Origin: Streptomyces sp. NBC_01197 | Lineage (GTDB): Bacteria > Actinomycetota > Actinomycetes > Streptomycetales > Streptomycetaceae | Direction of reading: 5' to 3' | Length of the DNA: 64,000 nt | NCBI RefSeq assembly: GCF_036010505.1 | Contig: NZ_CP108569.1 | Coordinates: 7,518,001 to 7,582,000 of the forward strand | Part shown: positions 1-10,125 of the stretch, one piece after another | Position numbering within the stretch: position 1 is the first letter of the stretch | How the letters are laid out: the number at the start of each line of letters is the position of its first letter | The notes under the pieces: model-generated | Database searches by the model: none | Seen by the model: the letters and a program-made list of their open reading frames with translations, nothing else | Told to the model about the DNA's origin: nothing | Made by a program: the position numbers and the translations under genes

Positions 1-265
1 TGGTGTTGTTGATGTGGTGGGGTTGCGTGCTCATGTGGGTGGGCGGCTTCCGGAGTACATGGTGCCTGCGGCGTTCGTGGTGTTGGACGCGTTGCCGTTG
101 ACGCCGAACGGGAAGGTGGACCGGCGGGTGTTGCCGGTTCCGGAGTTCGGTGGTGGGGCGGACAGTCGTGAACCGCGCAGTGAGCGGGAGCGGTTGCTGT
201 GCGGGTTGTTCGCCGAGGTGCTGGGTGTGGAGCGGGTCGGTATCGACGACAGCTTCTTCGACCTC
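1..265 (+). repeat. A-domain/carrier repeat, copy 1 (window edge)
   Basis: Nearly identical to bases about 3163-3427. It covers the end of an A domain and the start of a carrier domain and is cut by the window edge. It shares the GTG/GGT-rich codon use of the other copies. Confidence 0.85.
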
Positions 266-3200
266 GGCGGCGACTCGATCACCTCCATCCAGCTCGTCTC
301 CCGAGCGGGCCGGGCGGGGCTCGAACTGACACCGCAGGCGGTCTTCCAGCACCGGACGGTCGCCGAGCTGGCCGAGGCAGCCCGCGACCTCGGCCCCGAG
401 GCGTCACGTCCGCAGGAGCCCGGCACCCCGCTGGTCACCCTCGACCCGGACGAGCAGACCCGCCTGGAGTCGCAGTGGGCGCCGTACGGCGTCGAGGCCG
501 TCCTGCCGCTGTCACCGCTGCAGGAGGGCATGCTCTTCCACGCCCTCTACGACGAGGACACCATCGACGTCTACAACGTGCAGGCCGTCTTCGGCCTTGA
601 GGGAGCCCTCTCGGCGCAGCACCTGCACACGGCCTGCCAGGAACTCGTGAACCGGCACGCCAGTCTGCGGGCCGGCTTCTTCAGGACGGCCGGCGGTGAC
701 GTCGCCCAGGTCCTCGCCCGCGACGTCGAGGTGCCCTGGACCGACGTGGACCTCGGCGACCTGCCGACGGCCGAGCAGCACGTCGAGCTGAACCGGATCC
801 TGGCCGAGGACAAGCCCCGCCGGTTCGATCTGGAGTGCCCGCCGCTGGTGCGCTTCACCCTCGTGCGGCTGGCCGCGGACCGGCACGTCCTGGTCCTCAC
901 CGTCCACCACATCGCCCTAGACGGCTGGTCGATGCCGTTGGTGCTGCGCGACCTGTTCGAGCTGTATGCCCGTGGCGGCGACGCCTCGCAACTGCCGGCC
1001 GTCGTCCCCTACTCCGACTACCTGCGGTGGCTGGTACGGCAGGACAGGGATGTCGCCGCACAGGCATGGCGTACGGCGCTGGAGGGTCTCGACGCCCCGA
1101 CGCTCGTGGCCCCGGGCAGCACCACCGCCGACACCGCGACGATGCCCGCCCGGCAGACCGTGGAGCTGGACGAGGACCTCACCACCGCGCTGGGCGTGGC
1201 AGCGCGCCGCCGCCAACTGACCCTGAACGCCGTCGTCCAGGGCGCTTGGGCGCTGCTGGTCGGTGAGCTGACACAGCGGTCGGACGTGGTGTTCGGCACG
1301 ACGGTCTCGGGGCGTCCGCCCCAACTGCCGGGCGTCGAGGAGATCGTCGGCCTGCTGATCAACACCGTGCCGGCCCGGATCCGGATCGACCCCGCCGAAC
1401 CCATCGGCGATCTGCTGGACAGGGTGCAGCGCGAGCAGTCGGCGCTGGGCGAGCACCACCACCTCGGGCTCACCGAGATCCAGCGGTTGGCCGGCCTGGG
1501 TGAGCTCTTTGACACCACGACCGTCTTCGAGAACTACCCGCTGGACCGGGCGGCGATACGCCAGGCCGTCCCGGGCCTGCGGATCACCGTCGAGAACGGC
1601 GACACCAGCGGCACGACCCACTACCCGCTGAGCCTGATCACCTACCCCGGTGAGCGGCTGCGGCTGGAAATCAACTATCGCGCGGACGTGTTCGACCGGG
1701 ACACGGTGCGGGACTTCGGCGAGCAGTTGCGGACGCTGCTGCGGACGGTGGTCGAGGCGCCCGCCACGCCGGTGGGACGCATCGAGCTGCTCTCCGGTGA
1801 GGAGCGCGCCCGCATCGTCGGGAAGTGGAACGACACCGCGCTTCCGGTGCCCGCGGCGACACTGCCACAGCTGTTCGAGGCCCAGGTGCGCCGCACCCCC
1901 GACGCCGTCGCGGTCATTTGCGGCGCCGAGCGGCTGACCTACCGCGAGCTGGACGAACGCGCCACCGAGCTCGCCTCGGTCCTGGCCGCGGCGGGTGCGG
2001 CACCGGGCAAGACCGTCGCCGTGTCGCTGCCGCGCTCCCTGGACCTGGTGGTGTCGCTGTACGCGGTCCACAAGAGCGGGGCCGCCTACCTCCCCGTCGA
2101 CCCCGACTACCCGGAGGACCGGGTCCGGCACATGCTGGCGGACGCGGAACCCGCCCTGCGCATCACGGCGCTGACCCTTCCCGCGCTGCTGGCCAACGCC
2201 GCCTCGGCGTCCCTGTCGGCGGTGACCCGGCGACCCCGGACGTCCGATCCCGCGTACGTCGTCTACACCTCCGGATCCACCGGCCGCCCCAAGGGCATCG
2301 TGGTCGAGCACCGGGGGATCGTGAACTACCTGTGCTGGATGCAGGACCGGTTCCCGTTGAGGCCCGGCGAACGGGTCCTGCACAAGACGTCGACCAGCTT
2401 CGACCCCTCGGTCTGGGAGCTGTTCTGGCCCCTCATGGTCGGCGCCGCGATCGTGGTGGCCGAACCGCACGGGCATGAGGACCCCGACTACCTGGCGGGA
2501 CTGATTCAGCGGGAGAGCGTGACCACCGCGCAGTTCGTCCCGTCCACTCTGGAACTGTTTGTGAGCGCTCCGGCCACGGCGGGCTGCACCTCACTGCGCC
2601 AGGTCTTCTGCGGCGGAGAGGTTCTGAGCACCGCGCTGGCGTGGCGCTTCCAGACCCTGCTGAACGCGGAACTGATCAACCTGTACGGCCCCACGGAAGT
2701 GTCGGTCTACTCCACTAGCCGCCGGTTCGGCACCGATGTCGAGGGAGCGGCCGTCCCGGTCGGTCGGCCCGCCGCGAACCTGCGGGTCTATGTCCTGGAC
2801 AGCGCCCTGCGGCCGGTTCCCGTCGGCTGGGTGGGAGAGATCTACATCGCCGGGGCAGGAGTGACGCGCGGATACGTCAGGCGCCCCGCGGAGTCCGCGC
2901 AGCGCTTCGTGCCGGACCCGTTCGGGGCCCCCGGCACCCGTATGTACCGCACCGGTGACCTCGTCCGGTGGCGTGCCGACGGCGATCTGGAATACGTCAG
3001 CCGCATCGACTCCCAGGTGAAGATCCGCGGTCACCGTATTGAGCTGGGTGAGGTGGAGGCGGTGCTGGAGGGTGCTGCTGGGGTGCGTCAGGCGGTGGTG
3101 GTGGCGCGTGAGGATCGGCCGGGGGTGCGGCGGCTGGTGGCTTATGTGGTTCCTGACGGTGGTGGTGTTGATGTGGTGGGGTTGCGTGCTCATGTGGGTG

Positions 3201-3652
3201 GGCGGCTTCCGGAGTACATGGTGCCTGCGGCGTTCGTGGTGTTGGACGCGTTGCCGTTGACGCCGAACGGGAAGGTGGACCGGCGGGTGTTGCCGGTTCC
3301 GGAGTTCGGTGGTGGGGCGGACAGTCGTGAACCGCGCAGTGAGCGGGAGCGGTTGCTGTGCGGGTTGTTCGCCGAGGTGCTGGGTGTGGAGCGGGTCGGT
3401 ATCGACGACAGCTTCTTCGACCTGGGTGGCGACTCGATCATCTCCATCCAGCTCGTCTCCCGCGCCCGTGCCGCGGGAGTGGTGATCTCACCGCGTGACG
3501 TGTTCCGCCACAAGACCGTCGCCGCACTCGCCGAACTGGCCACGGACAGCGGCCCCGAGCCGCACACGACCCCACAGCCCCAGGCCCCGCTGATCTCGCT
3601 TGAGCAGGACGAACTGGCAGAGCTTGAAGCCCAATGGGAGAATTCGAAGTGA
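2..3652 (+). CDS. NRPS, 5'-partial: (A)-T-C-A-T
   Basis: Peptide assembly-line enzyme; the gene begins left of the window and is open from base 2. It starts in the C-terminal subdomain of an adenylation domain ([14 protein letters not shown]). A carrier domain follows (GGDSI, serine near residue 92), then a condensation domain ([10 protein letters not shown] near 169, catalytic HHIALDGWS near 302), a full A domain ([11 protein letters not shown] near 754, NLYGPTE near 893) and a second carrier domain (GGDSI near 1145). Hand alignment to GrsA PheA gives a specificity code of about DPWQFGLVYK. This is nearest to Gln-type codes, but no residue can be assigned safely. No epimerase, methyltransferase or thioesterase is present. 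The acidic tail ([10 protein letters not shown]) resembles that of the next protein and is probably an inter-protein docking segment. The stop overlaps the next start as GTGA. Confidence 0.95.
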   Translation, partial: GVVDVVGLRAHVGGRLPEYMVPAAFVVLDALPLTPNGKVDRRVLPVPEFGGGADSREPRSERERLLCGLFAEVLGVERVGIDDSFFDLGGDSITSIQLVSRAGRAGLELTPQAVFQHRTVAELAEAARDLGPEASRPQEPGTPLVTLDPDEQTRLESQWAPYGVEAVLPLSPLQEGMLFHALYDEDTIDVYNVQAVFGLEGALSAQHLHTACQELVNRHASLRAGFFRTAGGDVAQVLARDVEVPWTDVDLGDLPTAEQHVELNRILAEDKPRRFDLECPPLVRFTLVRLAADRHVLVLTVHHIALDGWSMPLVLRDLFELYARGGDASQLPAVVPYSDYLRWLVRQDRDVAAQAWRTALEGLDAPTLVAPGSTTADTATMPARQTVELDEDLTTALGVAARRRQLTLNAVVQGAWALLVGELTQRSDVVFGTTVSGRPPQLPGVEEIVGLLINTVPARIRIDPAEPIGDLLDRVQREQSALGEHHHLGLTEIQRLAGLGELFDTTTVFENYPLDRAAIRQAVPGLRITVENGDTSGTTHYPLSLITYPGERLRLEINYRADVFDRDTVRDFGEQLRTLLRTVVEAPATPVGRIELLSGEERARIVGKWNDTALPVPAATLPQLFEAQVRRTPDAVAVICGAERLTYRELDERATELASVLAAAGAAPGKTVAVSLPRSLDLVVSLYAVHKSGAAYLPVDPDYPEDRVRHMLADAEPALRITALTLPALLANAASASLSAVTRRPRTSDPAYVVYTSGSTGRPKGIVVEHRGIVNYLCWMQDRFPLRPGERVLHKTSTSFDPSVWELFWPLMVGAAIVVAEPHGHEDPDYLAGLIQRESVTTAQFVPSTLELFVSAPATAGCTSLRQVFCGGEVLSTALAWRFQTLLNAELINLYGPTEVSVYSTSRRFGTDVEGAAVPVGRPAANLRVYVLDSALRPVPVGWVGEIYIAGAGVTRGYVRRPAESAQRFVPDPFGAPGTRMYRTGDLVRWRADGDLEYVSRIDSQVKIRGHRIELGEVEAVLEGAAGVRQAVVVAREDRPGVRRLVAYVVPDGGGVDVVGLRAHVGGRLPEYMVPAAFVVLDALPLTPNGKVDRRVLPVPEFGGGADSREPRSERERLLCGLFAEVLGVERVGIDDSFFDLGGDSIISIQLVSRARAAGVVISPRDVFRHKTVAALAELATDSGPEPHTTPQPQAPLISLEQDELAELEAQWENSK
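1680..1820 (+). repeat. C-domain end repeat (pairs with 11341-11481)
   Basis: About 140 bases at the C-terminal end of the first complete C domain are the same as bases 11341-11481 in the third NRPS gene ([17 protein letters not shown] region). This is a second patch of sequence sharing between modules, in normal high-GC codon style. Confidence 0.8.
3034..3544 (+). repeat. A-domain/carrier repeat, copy 2 (511 bp)
   Basis: Identical or nearly identical to the 3' part of the two 811-bp copies, at offsets of 3245 and 6467 bases. It begins at the A8 motif region ([10 protein letters not shown]) and ends just after the carrier domain (LAELAT). Confidence 0.9.
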
Positions 3653-6600
3653 AGCAAACCTCGCTTGAGGCGGTTCTGCCGCTGTCCCCCCTGCAGGAGG
3701 GCATGCTCTTCCACGCCCTCTACGACGAGGACGGCGTCGACGTCTACAACATGCAGGCCGCCCTGGAACTGACGGGTGAACTCTCCGCCAAGAGGCTGCT
3801 GCTCGCGCTGGACGCCCTGCTCCAACGCCACCCCAACCTGAGGGCCGGCTTTCTGCGGCGCCGCTCGGGCGAACCCATCCAGGCGATCCCGCGGTCCGTC
3901 GAGACGCCCTGGATGGAGGTCGACCTCAGCCACCTGGACGGCGAGCGGCAGCGCGCCCGGCTGGGTGAACTCCTGACCGAGGACCGGCTGCGCCGGTTCA
4001 CGATGGCCACCGGGCCGCTGGTCCGCTTCACCCTGGTCCGGCTGGCCGAGGACCAGCACGTCCTGGTGTTCACCAACCACCACATCCTGCTGGACGGTTG
4101 GTCGCTCCCCATCGTCTTCCGCGAGCTGTTCCAGCTGTACGTGCGCGAGGGCGACGCCTCGACGCTGCCTGAGGTGGTGCCGTACGGCAACTACCTAGAG
4201 TGGCTGGGCCGCCAGGACCGCGCCGAGGCCGAGCACGCCTGGCGCACCGAGCTGGCCGGGCTCGACGAGCCGACACTGGTGGCACCCGCGGTCCCCGACA
4301 CGGCCGACGGGCTGCTGCGCCGCGTCGCCCTGGAACTGCCCGAGCAGCTGACGTCCGCTCTCACCCGGACCGCCCGCCGGCGCGGTCTGACCACCAACAC
4401 GGTGGTCCAGGGGGCCTGGGCGCTGCTACTCAGTCTGCTGACGGGCCGTCAGGACGTCGTCTTCGGCGCCACGGTGGCCGGGCGCTCACCGGAGCTGCCC
4501 GGTGTGGAGCGCATGGTCGGACTGCTGATCAACACCGTGCCGGTGCGCGTGCGGCTCGACCTCGCCGAACCGTTCGACGCCCTGCTGGCCCGCGTCCAGG
4601 AGGAGCAGTCGGCACTGCTGCCGTACCAGCACCTGGGACTCGCCGACATCCGGAAGCTGACCGGTGCCGGTGAGCTGTTCGACACCTCCGTCGTCTTCGA
4701 GAACTACCCCATCGACCCGGCGACGGCACGCAGGGCCATACCCGGCCTCGGGATCTCCCTGCTCGACGACGGGATCACCGAGACCCCCGAAGGGGCGCAC
4801 TACCCCCTGAGCCTCGCGGTGTTCCCGGGCGCCACGATGCGCCTCGAACTGGTCTACCGGGCCGACGCGTTCGACCATGAGACCGTCGACGGGCTCGCGA
4901 CCCGGCTGCGCAGGCTCCTGGAGACCTTCGCCGAGGTCCCGGACACCCTCGTGGGCCGTGTCGACTGGCTCGTCGCCGCTGAGCGCGCCGCGCTCGTCGG
5001 GGCCGCCCACGGCCCCGTACGCGATCTTCCGGACGCCACGCTGCCCGAACTGTTCGAGGCCCAGGTCCGCCGCACCCCCGACGCCGTCGCGCTGGTGTTC
5101 CGGGACGAGCGCCTGACCTTCGCCGAACTCAACGAGCGTGCCAACCGTGTGGCGCGCCTCCTCGTGGAGCACGGCGCCGGCCCGGAGCGGCACGTCGCTC
5201 TGGCGCTGCCTCGTACCGCCGAGAGTGTGGTCGCCGTCCTGGCGATCCTGAAGTCGGGCGCGGTCCACGTGCCGATCGACCCCGAGTACCCGGCCGACCG
5301 CGTCGCCCAGGTGTTCGCGCAGACCCGCCCGGTCCTCGCCCTGACCACCCGCGCCCTGTCCGCCTATTGGCCGGACGAAGGCCCCGCGCGGATTCTCCTC
5401 GACGAGGCCGACGCACTGCCGAAGCGCGACGGGAGCGACCTCACCGACGCCGACCGTGGGGGAGTGCTGCGCCCGGAGAACCTGGCCTATGTCATCCACA
5501 CCTCCGGCTCGACGGGCCGCCCCAAGGGGGTGGCCGTGTCGCACCGCAGCCTGGCGAACATGTTCCACAGCCATGAGGCAGCCTTCTTCGCACCGGAGGC
5601 AGCAGCGGCCGGCGGCCGCCCGCTGCGGGTCGCCCTGACCAACACCCTGGTGTTCGACGCCTCGTGGACCGAGCTGCTGGCGATGGTCGCCGGCCACGAA
5701 CTGCACCTCGTCGACGACGAGGTGCGCCGGGACGCCGACGCACTGGTGCGGTACTGCTCCGAGCGCGCGCTCGACCTCGTGGACACCACCCCGGGCTTCG
5801 CCCGGCAGCTGATGTCCGCCGGGCTGCTCGACACCGACGGCCCAGGGCTGCGGACCCTCGCCCTCGGCGGCGAGGCGGTCGGCGAGGCGATGTGGCGGGA
5901 GCTGGGCGCCGTCCCAGGGCTCTCCGTCTACAACCTCTACGGACCCGCCGAGTGCACCGTCGACGCCATGCTGGCACGCGTCAGGGACGCCGAGACCCCC
6001 GTCATCGGCCGGCCTGTGGCGAATACGTGTGTGTATGTGCTGGATGGTGGTTTGCGTCCGGTGCCGGTGGGTGTGGTGGGTGAGTTGTATGTGTCGGGTG
6101 TGGGTTTGGCTCGTGGGTATGTGGGGCGGGCTGATCTGTCGGCGGAGCGTTTTGTGGCGGATCCGTTTGGTGCGCCGGGTGGGCGTATGTATCGCACGGG
6201 TGATGTGGTGCGGTGGGGTGGGGATGGGTGTCTGGAGTTTGTGGGGCGTGTTGATCACCAGGTGAAGGTGCGGGGTTTCCGTATTGAGCTGGGTGAGGTG
6301 GAGGCGGTGCTGGAGGGTGCTGCTGGGGTGCGTCAGGCGGTGGTGGTGGCGCGTGAGGATCGGCCGGGGGTGCGGCGGCTGGTGGCTTATGTGGTTCCTG
6401 ACGGTGGTGGTGTTGATGTGGTGGGGTTGCGTGCTCATGTGGGTGGGCGGCTTCCGGAGTACATGGTGCCTGCGGCGTTCGTGGTGTTGGACGCGTTGCC
6501 GTTGACGCCGAACGGGAAGGTGGACCGGCGGGTGTTGCCGGTTCCGGAGTTCGGTGGTGGGGCGGACAGTCGTGAACCGCGCAGTGAGCGGGAGCGGTTG

Positions 6601-9600
6601 CTGTGCGGGTTGTTCGCCGAGGTGCTGGGTGTGGAGCGGGTCGGTATCGACGACAGCTTCTTCGACCTGGGTGGCGACTCGATCATCTCCATCCAGCTCG
6701 TCTCCCGCGCCCGTGCCGCGGGAGTGGTGATCTCACCGCGTGACGTGTTCCGCCACAAGACCGTCGCCGCACTCGCCGAACTGGCCACCGCGGTGGAAGC
6801 CGAGGCCGCCCCCGCCCGCAGCGCCCTTCCGCTGGTGACCCTCGACCACGCGGAGCGGACCGCCCTGGAAGCAGACCTCCCGGGCCTGGAGGACGTACTC
6901 CCGCTCTCACCGCTGCAGGAGGGCATGTTCTTCCACGCCCTCTACGCCGGGGACGGGGTGGACGTCTACACCGTGCTGACCCCACTGGAACTGACGGGCG
7001 GCCTGGACGTGCCCCGGCTGCGCCGGGCGTGCGACGCCCTGCTGACACGGCACGCGAACCTGCGGGCGGGCTTCGTGCAGAGCGCGGCCGACCGGTTGCT
7101 GCAACTGATCCACCGCGAGGTCGCCACACCCTGGCGGGAAGTGACCCTGGACGGTTCCCCCGAGGACGAGCAGCAGCACCTGCTGGCTCAGGTCCTCGAA
7201 GAGGAGCGCACCCGCCGGTTCGACATGGCCCGGCCGCCCCTGCTGCGCTTCACGCTGATCTGGCTCGCCGCCGAGCGGCACGTGCTGCTCATGGCCAACC
7301 ACCACATCGTGGTCGACGGCTGGTCCTGGCCGCTGCTGGTGCGCGACCTCTTGGAGCTGTACGCGCAGGACGGCGACCCGACGGCACTGCCCGCCGTGGT
7401 GCCGTTCCGGGACTACCTCGGATGGATCGCCGCACAGGACCGGCAGGCGGCCGAGAGCGCCTGGCGGTCGGCGCTGGCCGGCCTCGAAGGGCCGACCATG
7501 GCCGCCGGAGCCAGGAGCGACGGTCCCCACACGGTGCCGGAACTGGTGGCCGGGCAACTACCGGAGACGTTCACCGCCCAACTCGACGCGACCGCGCGCA
7601 GCCGTGGACTGACGCTGAGCACGGTCGTCGAGGGTGCGTGGGCCCTGGTGCTGCATCTGCTGACCGGGGAACGCGACCTGGTGTTCGGCGCGACGGTCTC
7701 CGGGCGCCCACCGGAGCTGCCCGGTGTGGAGGACATGGTCGGACTGCTGATGAACACGGTCCCGGTACGGGTCCGGCTCGACCTCGCTGAACCGCTCGAC
7801 GCCCTTCTGGCCCGCATCCAGGACGAGCAGACCGCGCTGGGCGAGCACCACCACCTCGGCCTTGCCGAGATCCAGCGGCTGGTCGGCCTGGGTGAACTCT
7901 TCGACACCGCCATCGGCTTCGAGAACGCCCCGCTGGACCGGGACTCCGTCCGCAGCGCGGCCCGCGGCCTGCACATCGGCGTCGACGACAGTGCCGCGCC
8001 GGGAGCCACGCACTATCCGCTCAGCCTCGTTGCCACCCCGGGCAGGCGGCTGCGACTGGAACTCAACTACCAGGCCGACGCGTTCACCCGTGCGGAGACG
8101 GAAGCCGTCCTGGGCCGGCTGCAGAAGGTGCTGGAGGCGTTCGTCGCCGCTCCCACGACTCCCGTCGGCCGCATCGACCTGCTCGCCACCCAGGAGCGCG
8201 AGCGGATCGTGGAGGAGTGGAACCAAAACGGGCACGACTTGGCGGACACGACGGTGCCCGAACTCTTCGCCGCGCAGGTGCGCCGCACGCCGGACGCCCC
8301 CGCGGTGGTCTTCGGCGACACGACGCTCACCTACGCGGAAGTCGACGCACGCGCCGAACGACTGGCGGCCGTCCTGCGGGCCCGCGGCGCGGGCCCCGAG
8401 CAGTTCGTGGCCGTGGCCCTGCCGCGCTCGGCGGAGATGGTGATCGCCATCGTCGCGGTGCTCAAGTCCGGGGCCGCCTACCTGCCCGTGGACATCGGCT
8501 ACCCGGCGGTGCGCATCGCGTTCATGCTGCGCACCGCCCGCCCCGAACTCGTCCTGACCCACGCCGACATCGCCTCCGAGCTGCCCCGGGTGGAGGGGTG
8601 CGACCACCTCCTGCTCGACGGCGAGGGCCTCCCCCTAACCGAGACACAGGCCGAGACACAGGCCGAGGCGGGGACCGAGACGCAGGCCGCCGCGGAGGCG
8701 GTCTCCGTGGTGCTCGCGCGGACCGTCCGGCCGCTGAACACCGCCTACGTGATCTTCACGTCCGGTTCGACGGGACAGCCCAAGGGCGTCCTCGTCTCGC
8801 ACAGCGGTGTGGCCAGCATGCTCGCGACACAGCGTGAGAAGCTCGCCCTCTCGTCCGGCGAGCGGGTGCTGCTCTTCGCCTCGCCGGGCTTCGACGCGGC
8901 GGTGTGGGAACTGTGCACGGCGCTGCTGAACGGCGGCTGCGCGGTCGTCGCCACACAGGACCAGCTCGCCCCGGGCCGGCCGCTGGTCGACCTCGTGGCG
9001 GAGCACGGAGTCTCGCTGCTGCTGCTGCCACCGTCCGCGCTCGCCGTGGTACCGGAGGACGGACTGCCGCCCGGGGTCACCCTGGTGGTCGGTGGTGAGG
9101 CCTGCCCACCCGAGCTGGTGGAGAGGTGGTCGGCGGGCCGCCGGATGGTCAACGCCTACGGACCCACGGAGTCGACCGTCATCGCCACCATGAGTGACCC
9201 GCTGTCCGGCCGACGCGTGCCGCCCATCGGCCGGCCTGTGGCGAATACGTGTGTGTATGTGCTGGATGGTGGTTTGCGTCCGGTGCCGGTGGGTGTGGTG
9301 GGTGAGTTGTATGTGTCGGGTGTGGGTTTGGCTCGTGGGTATGTGGGGCGGGCTGATCTGTCGGCGGAGCGTTTTGTGGCGGATCCGTTTGGTGCGCCGG
9401 GTGGGCGTATGTATCGCACGGGTGATGTGGTGCGGTGGGGTGGGGATGGGTGTCTGGAGTTTGTGGGGCGTGTTGATCACCAGGTGAAGGTGCGGGGTTT
9501 CCGTATTGAGCTGGGTGAGGTGGAGGCGGTGCTGGAGGGTGCTGCTGGGGTGCGTCAGGCGGTGGTGGTGGCGCGTGAGGATCGGCCGGGGGTGCGGCGG

Positions 9601-10125
9601 CTGGTGGCTTATGTGGTTCCTGACGGTGGTGGTGTTGATGTGGTGGGGTTGCGTGCTCATGTGGGTGGGCGGCTTCCGGAGTACATGGTGCCTGCGGCGT
9701 TCGTGGTGTTGGACGCGTTGCCGTTGACGCCGAACGGGAAGGTGGACCGGCGGGTGTTGCCGGTTCCGGAGTTCGGTGGTGGGGCGGACAGTCGTGAACC
9801 GCGCAGTGAGCGGGAGCGGTTGCTGTGCGGGTTGTTCGCCGAGGTGCTGGGTGTGGAGCGGGTCGGTATCGACGACAGCTTCTTCGACCTGGGTGGCGAC
9901 TCGATCATCTCCATCCAGCTCGTCTCCCGCGCCCGTGCCGCGGGAGTGGTGATCTCACCGCGTGACGTGTTCCGCCACAAGACCGTCGCCGCACTCGCCG
10001 AACTGGCCACCGCGGTGGAAGCCGAGGCCGCCCCCTGGCTCGGGGACGCGCCGGACGAGGAACTGGTCCACGTGGATCAGGACGAACTGAACGAATTCGA
10101 GAGGCAATGGGGGACCAGCAAGTGA
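3649..10125 (+). CDS. NRPS, two modules: C-A-T-C-A-T
   Basis: Dimodular elongating NRPS of about 2158 residues. The GTG at 3649 is preferred over the ATG at 3634: it overlaps the upstream stop as GTGA and has GGGAG 8 bases upstream. Domains are C1 ([10 protein letters not shown] near 10, HHILLDGWS near 144), A1 ([11 protein letters not shown] near 617, NLYGPAE near 762), T1 (GGDSI near 1011), C2 (near 1084, HHIVVDGWS near 1219), A2 ([11 protein letters not shown] near 1703, NAYGPTE near 1835) and T2 (near 2085). Approximate codes are DATDAGLVDK for A1 (a polar, Glu/Gln-like pocket) and DAWLVGAVIK for A2 (a hydrophobic pocket); neither is a firm call. The last third of both A domains plus both carrier domains is an 811-bp direct repeat. 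A2 also carries an ETQA-rich insertion just before its A3 motif. Confidence 0.96.
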   Translation: MKQTSLEAVLPLSPLQEGMLFHALYDEDGVDVYNMQAALELTGELSAKRLLLALDALLQRHPNLRAGFLRRRSGEPIQAIPRSVETPWMEVDLSHLDGERQRARLGELLTEDRLRRFTMATGPLVRFTLVRLAEDQHVLVFTNHHILLDGWSLPIVFRELFQLYVREGDASTLPEVVPYGNYLEWLGRQDRAEAEHAWRTELAGLDEPTLVAPAVPDTADGLLRRVALELPEQLTSALTRTARRRGLTTNTVVQGAWALLLSLLTGRQDVVFGATVAGRSPELPGVERMVGLLINTVPVRVRLDLAEPFDALLARVQEEQSALLPYQHLGLADIRKLTGAGELFDTSVVFENYPIDPATARRAIPGLGISLLDDGITETPEGAHYPLSLAVFPGATMRLELVYRADAFDHETVDGLATRLRRLLETFAEVPDTLVGRVDWLVAAERAALVGAAHGPVRDLPDATLPELFEAQVRRTPDAVALVFRDERLTFAELNERANRVARLLVEHGAGPERHVALALPRTAESVVAVLAILKSGAVHVPIDPEYPADRVAQVFAQTRPVLALTTRALSAYWPDEGPARILLDEADALPKRDGSDLTDADRGGVLRPENLAYVIHTSGSTGRPKGVAVSHRSLANMFHSHEAAFFAPEAAAAGGRPLRVALTNTLVFDASWTELLAMVAGHELHLVDDEVRRDADALVRYCSERALDLVDTTPGFARQLMSAGLLDTDGPGLRTLALGGEAVGEAMWRELGAVPGLSVYNLYGPAECTVDAMLARVRDAETPVIGRPVANTCVYVLDGGLRPVPVGVVGELYVSGVGLARGYVGRADLSAERFVADPFGAPGGRMYRTGDVVRWGGDGCLEFVGRVDHQVKVRGFRIELGEVEAVLEGAAGVRQAVVVAREDRPGVRRLVAYVVPDGGGVDVVGLRAHVGGRLPEYMVPAAFVVLDALPLTPNGKVDRRVLPVPEFGGGADSREPRSERERLLCGLFAEVLGVERVGIDDSFFDLGGDSIISIQLVSRARAAGVVISPRDVFRHKTVAALAELATAVEAEAAPARSALPLVTLDHAERTALEADLPGLEDVLPLSPLQEGMFFHALYAGDGVDVYTVLTPLELTGGLDVPRLRRACDALLTRHANLRAGFVQSAADRLLQLIHREVATPWREVTLDGSPEDEQQHLLAQVLEEERTRRFDMARPPLLRFTLIWLAAERHVLLMANHHIVVDGWSWPLLVRDLLELYAQDGDPTALPAVVPFRDYLGWIAAQDRQAAESAWRSALAGLEGPTMAAGARSDGPHTVPELVAGQLPETFTAQLDATARSRGLTLSTVVEGAWALVLHLLTGERDLVFGATVSGRPPELPGVEDMVGLLMNTVPVRVRLDLAEPLDALLARIQDEQTALGEHHHLGLAEIQRLVGLGELFDTAIGFENAPLDRDSVRSAARGLHIGVDDSAAPGATHYPLSLVATPGRRLRLELNYQADAFTRAETEAVLGRLQKVLEAFVAAPTTPVGRIDLLATQERERIVEEWNQNGHDLADTTVPELFAAQVRRTPDAPAVVFGDTTLTYAEVDARAERLAAVLRARGAGPEQFVAVALPRSAEMVIAIVAVLKSGAAYLPVDIGYPAVRIAFMLRTARPELVLTHADIASELPRVEGCDHLLLDGEGLPLTETQAETQAEAGTETQAAAEAVSVVLARTVRPLNTAYVIFTSGSTGQPKGVLVSHSGVASMLATQREKLALSSGERVLLFASPGFDAAVWELCTALLNGGCAVVATQDQLAPGRPLVDLVAEHGVSLLLLPPSALAVVPEDGLPPGVTLVVGGEACPPELVERWSAGRRMVNAYGPTESTVIATMSDPLSGRRVPPIGRPVANTCVYVLDGGLRPVPVGVVGELYVSGVGLARGYVGRADLSAERFVADPFGAPGGRMYRTGDVVRWGGDGCLEFVGRVDHQVKVRGFRIELGEVEAVLEGAAGVRQAVVVAREDRPGVRRLVAYVVPDGGGVDVVGLRAHVGGRLPEYMVPAAFVVLDALPLTPNGKVDRRVLPVPEFGGGADSREPRSERERLLCGLFAEVLGVERVGIDDSFFDLGGDSIISIQLVSRARAAGVVISPRDVFRHKTVAALAELATAVEAEAAPWLGDAPDEELVHVDQDELNEFERQWGTSK
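6003..6813 (+). repeat. A-domain/carrier repeat, copy 3 (811 bp)
   Basis: Direct repeat of 9225-10035 at an offset of 3222 bases, apparently exact. It runs from [14 protein letters not shown] through the whole A-domain C-terminal subdomain and the carrier domain to VEAEAAP. Its first two thirds use GTG, GGT, TTG and CGT codons, unlike the GTC/GGC/CTC-rich flanks. Confidence 0.95.
8641..8687 (+). repeat. GAGACACAGGCC-type tandem repeat inside an A domain
   Basis: Imperfect 12-base units encode [17 protein letters not shown] just ahead of the A3 motif of the second A domain in the NRPS at 3649. The other A domains lack it. Confidence 0.8.
9225..10035 (+). repeat. A-domain/carrier repeat, copy 4 (811 bp)
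   Basis: Second 811-bp copy; see 6003-6813. The sequences diverge sharply on both sides: a different A-domain core upstream and a different linker downstream. Confidence 0.95.

Noticed and set aside
917..2476. Long antisense open frame (519 codons) opposite the first NRPS
   Set aside because: Composition is Arg/Gly/His/Gln-rich shadow of high-GC coding DNA on the other strand; no domains or ribosome site.
3634..3648. ATG at 3634 (and 10107) as NRPS starts
   Set aside because: The GTG codons at 3649 and 10122 give GTGA overlaps with well-spaced ribosome sites, whereas the ATGs overlap the previous gene by 19 bases and lie within the ribosome site itself.
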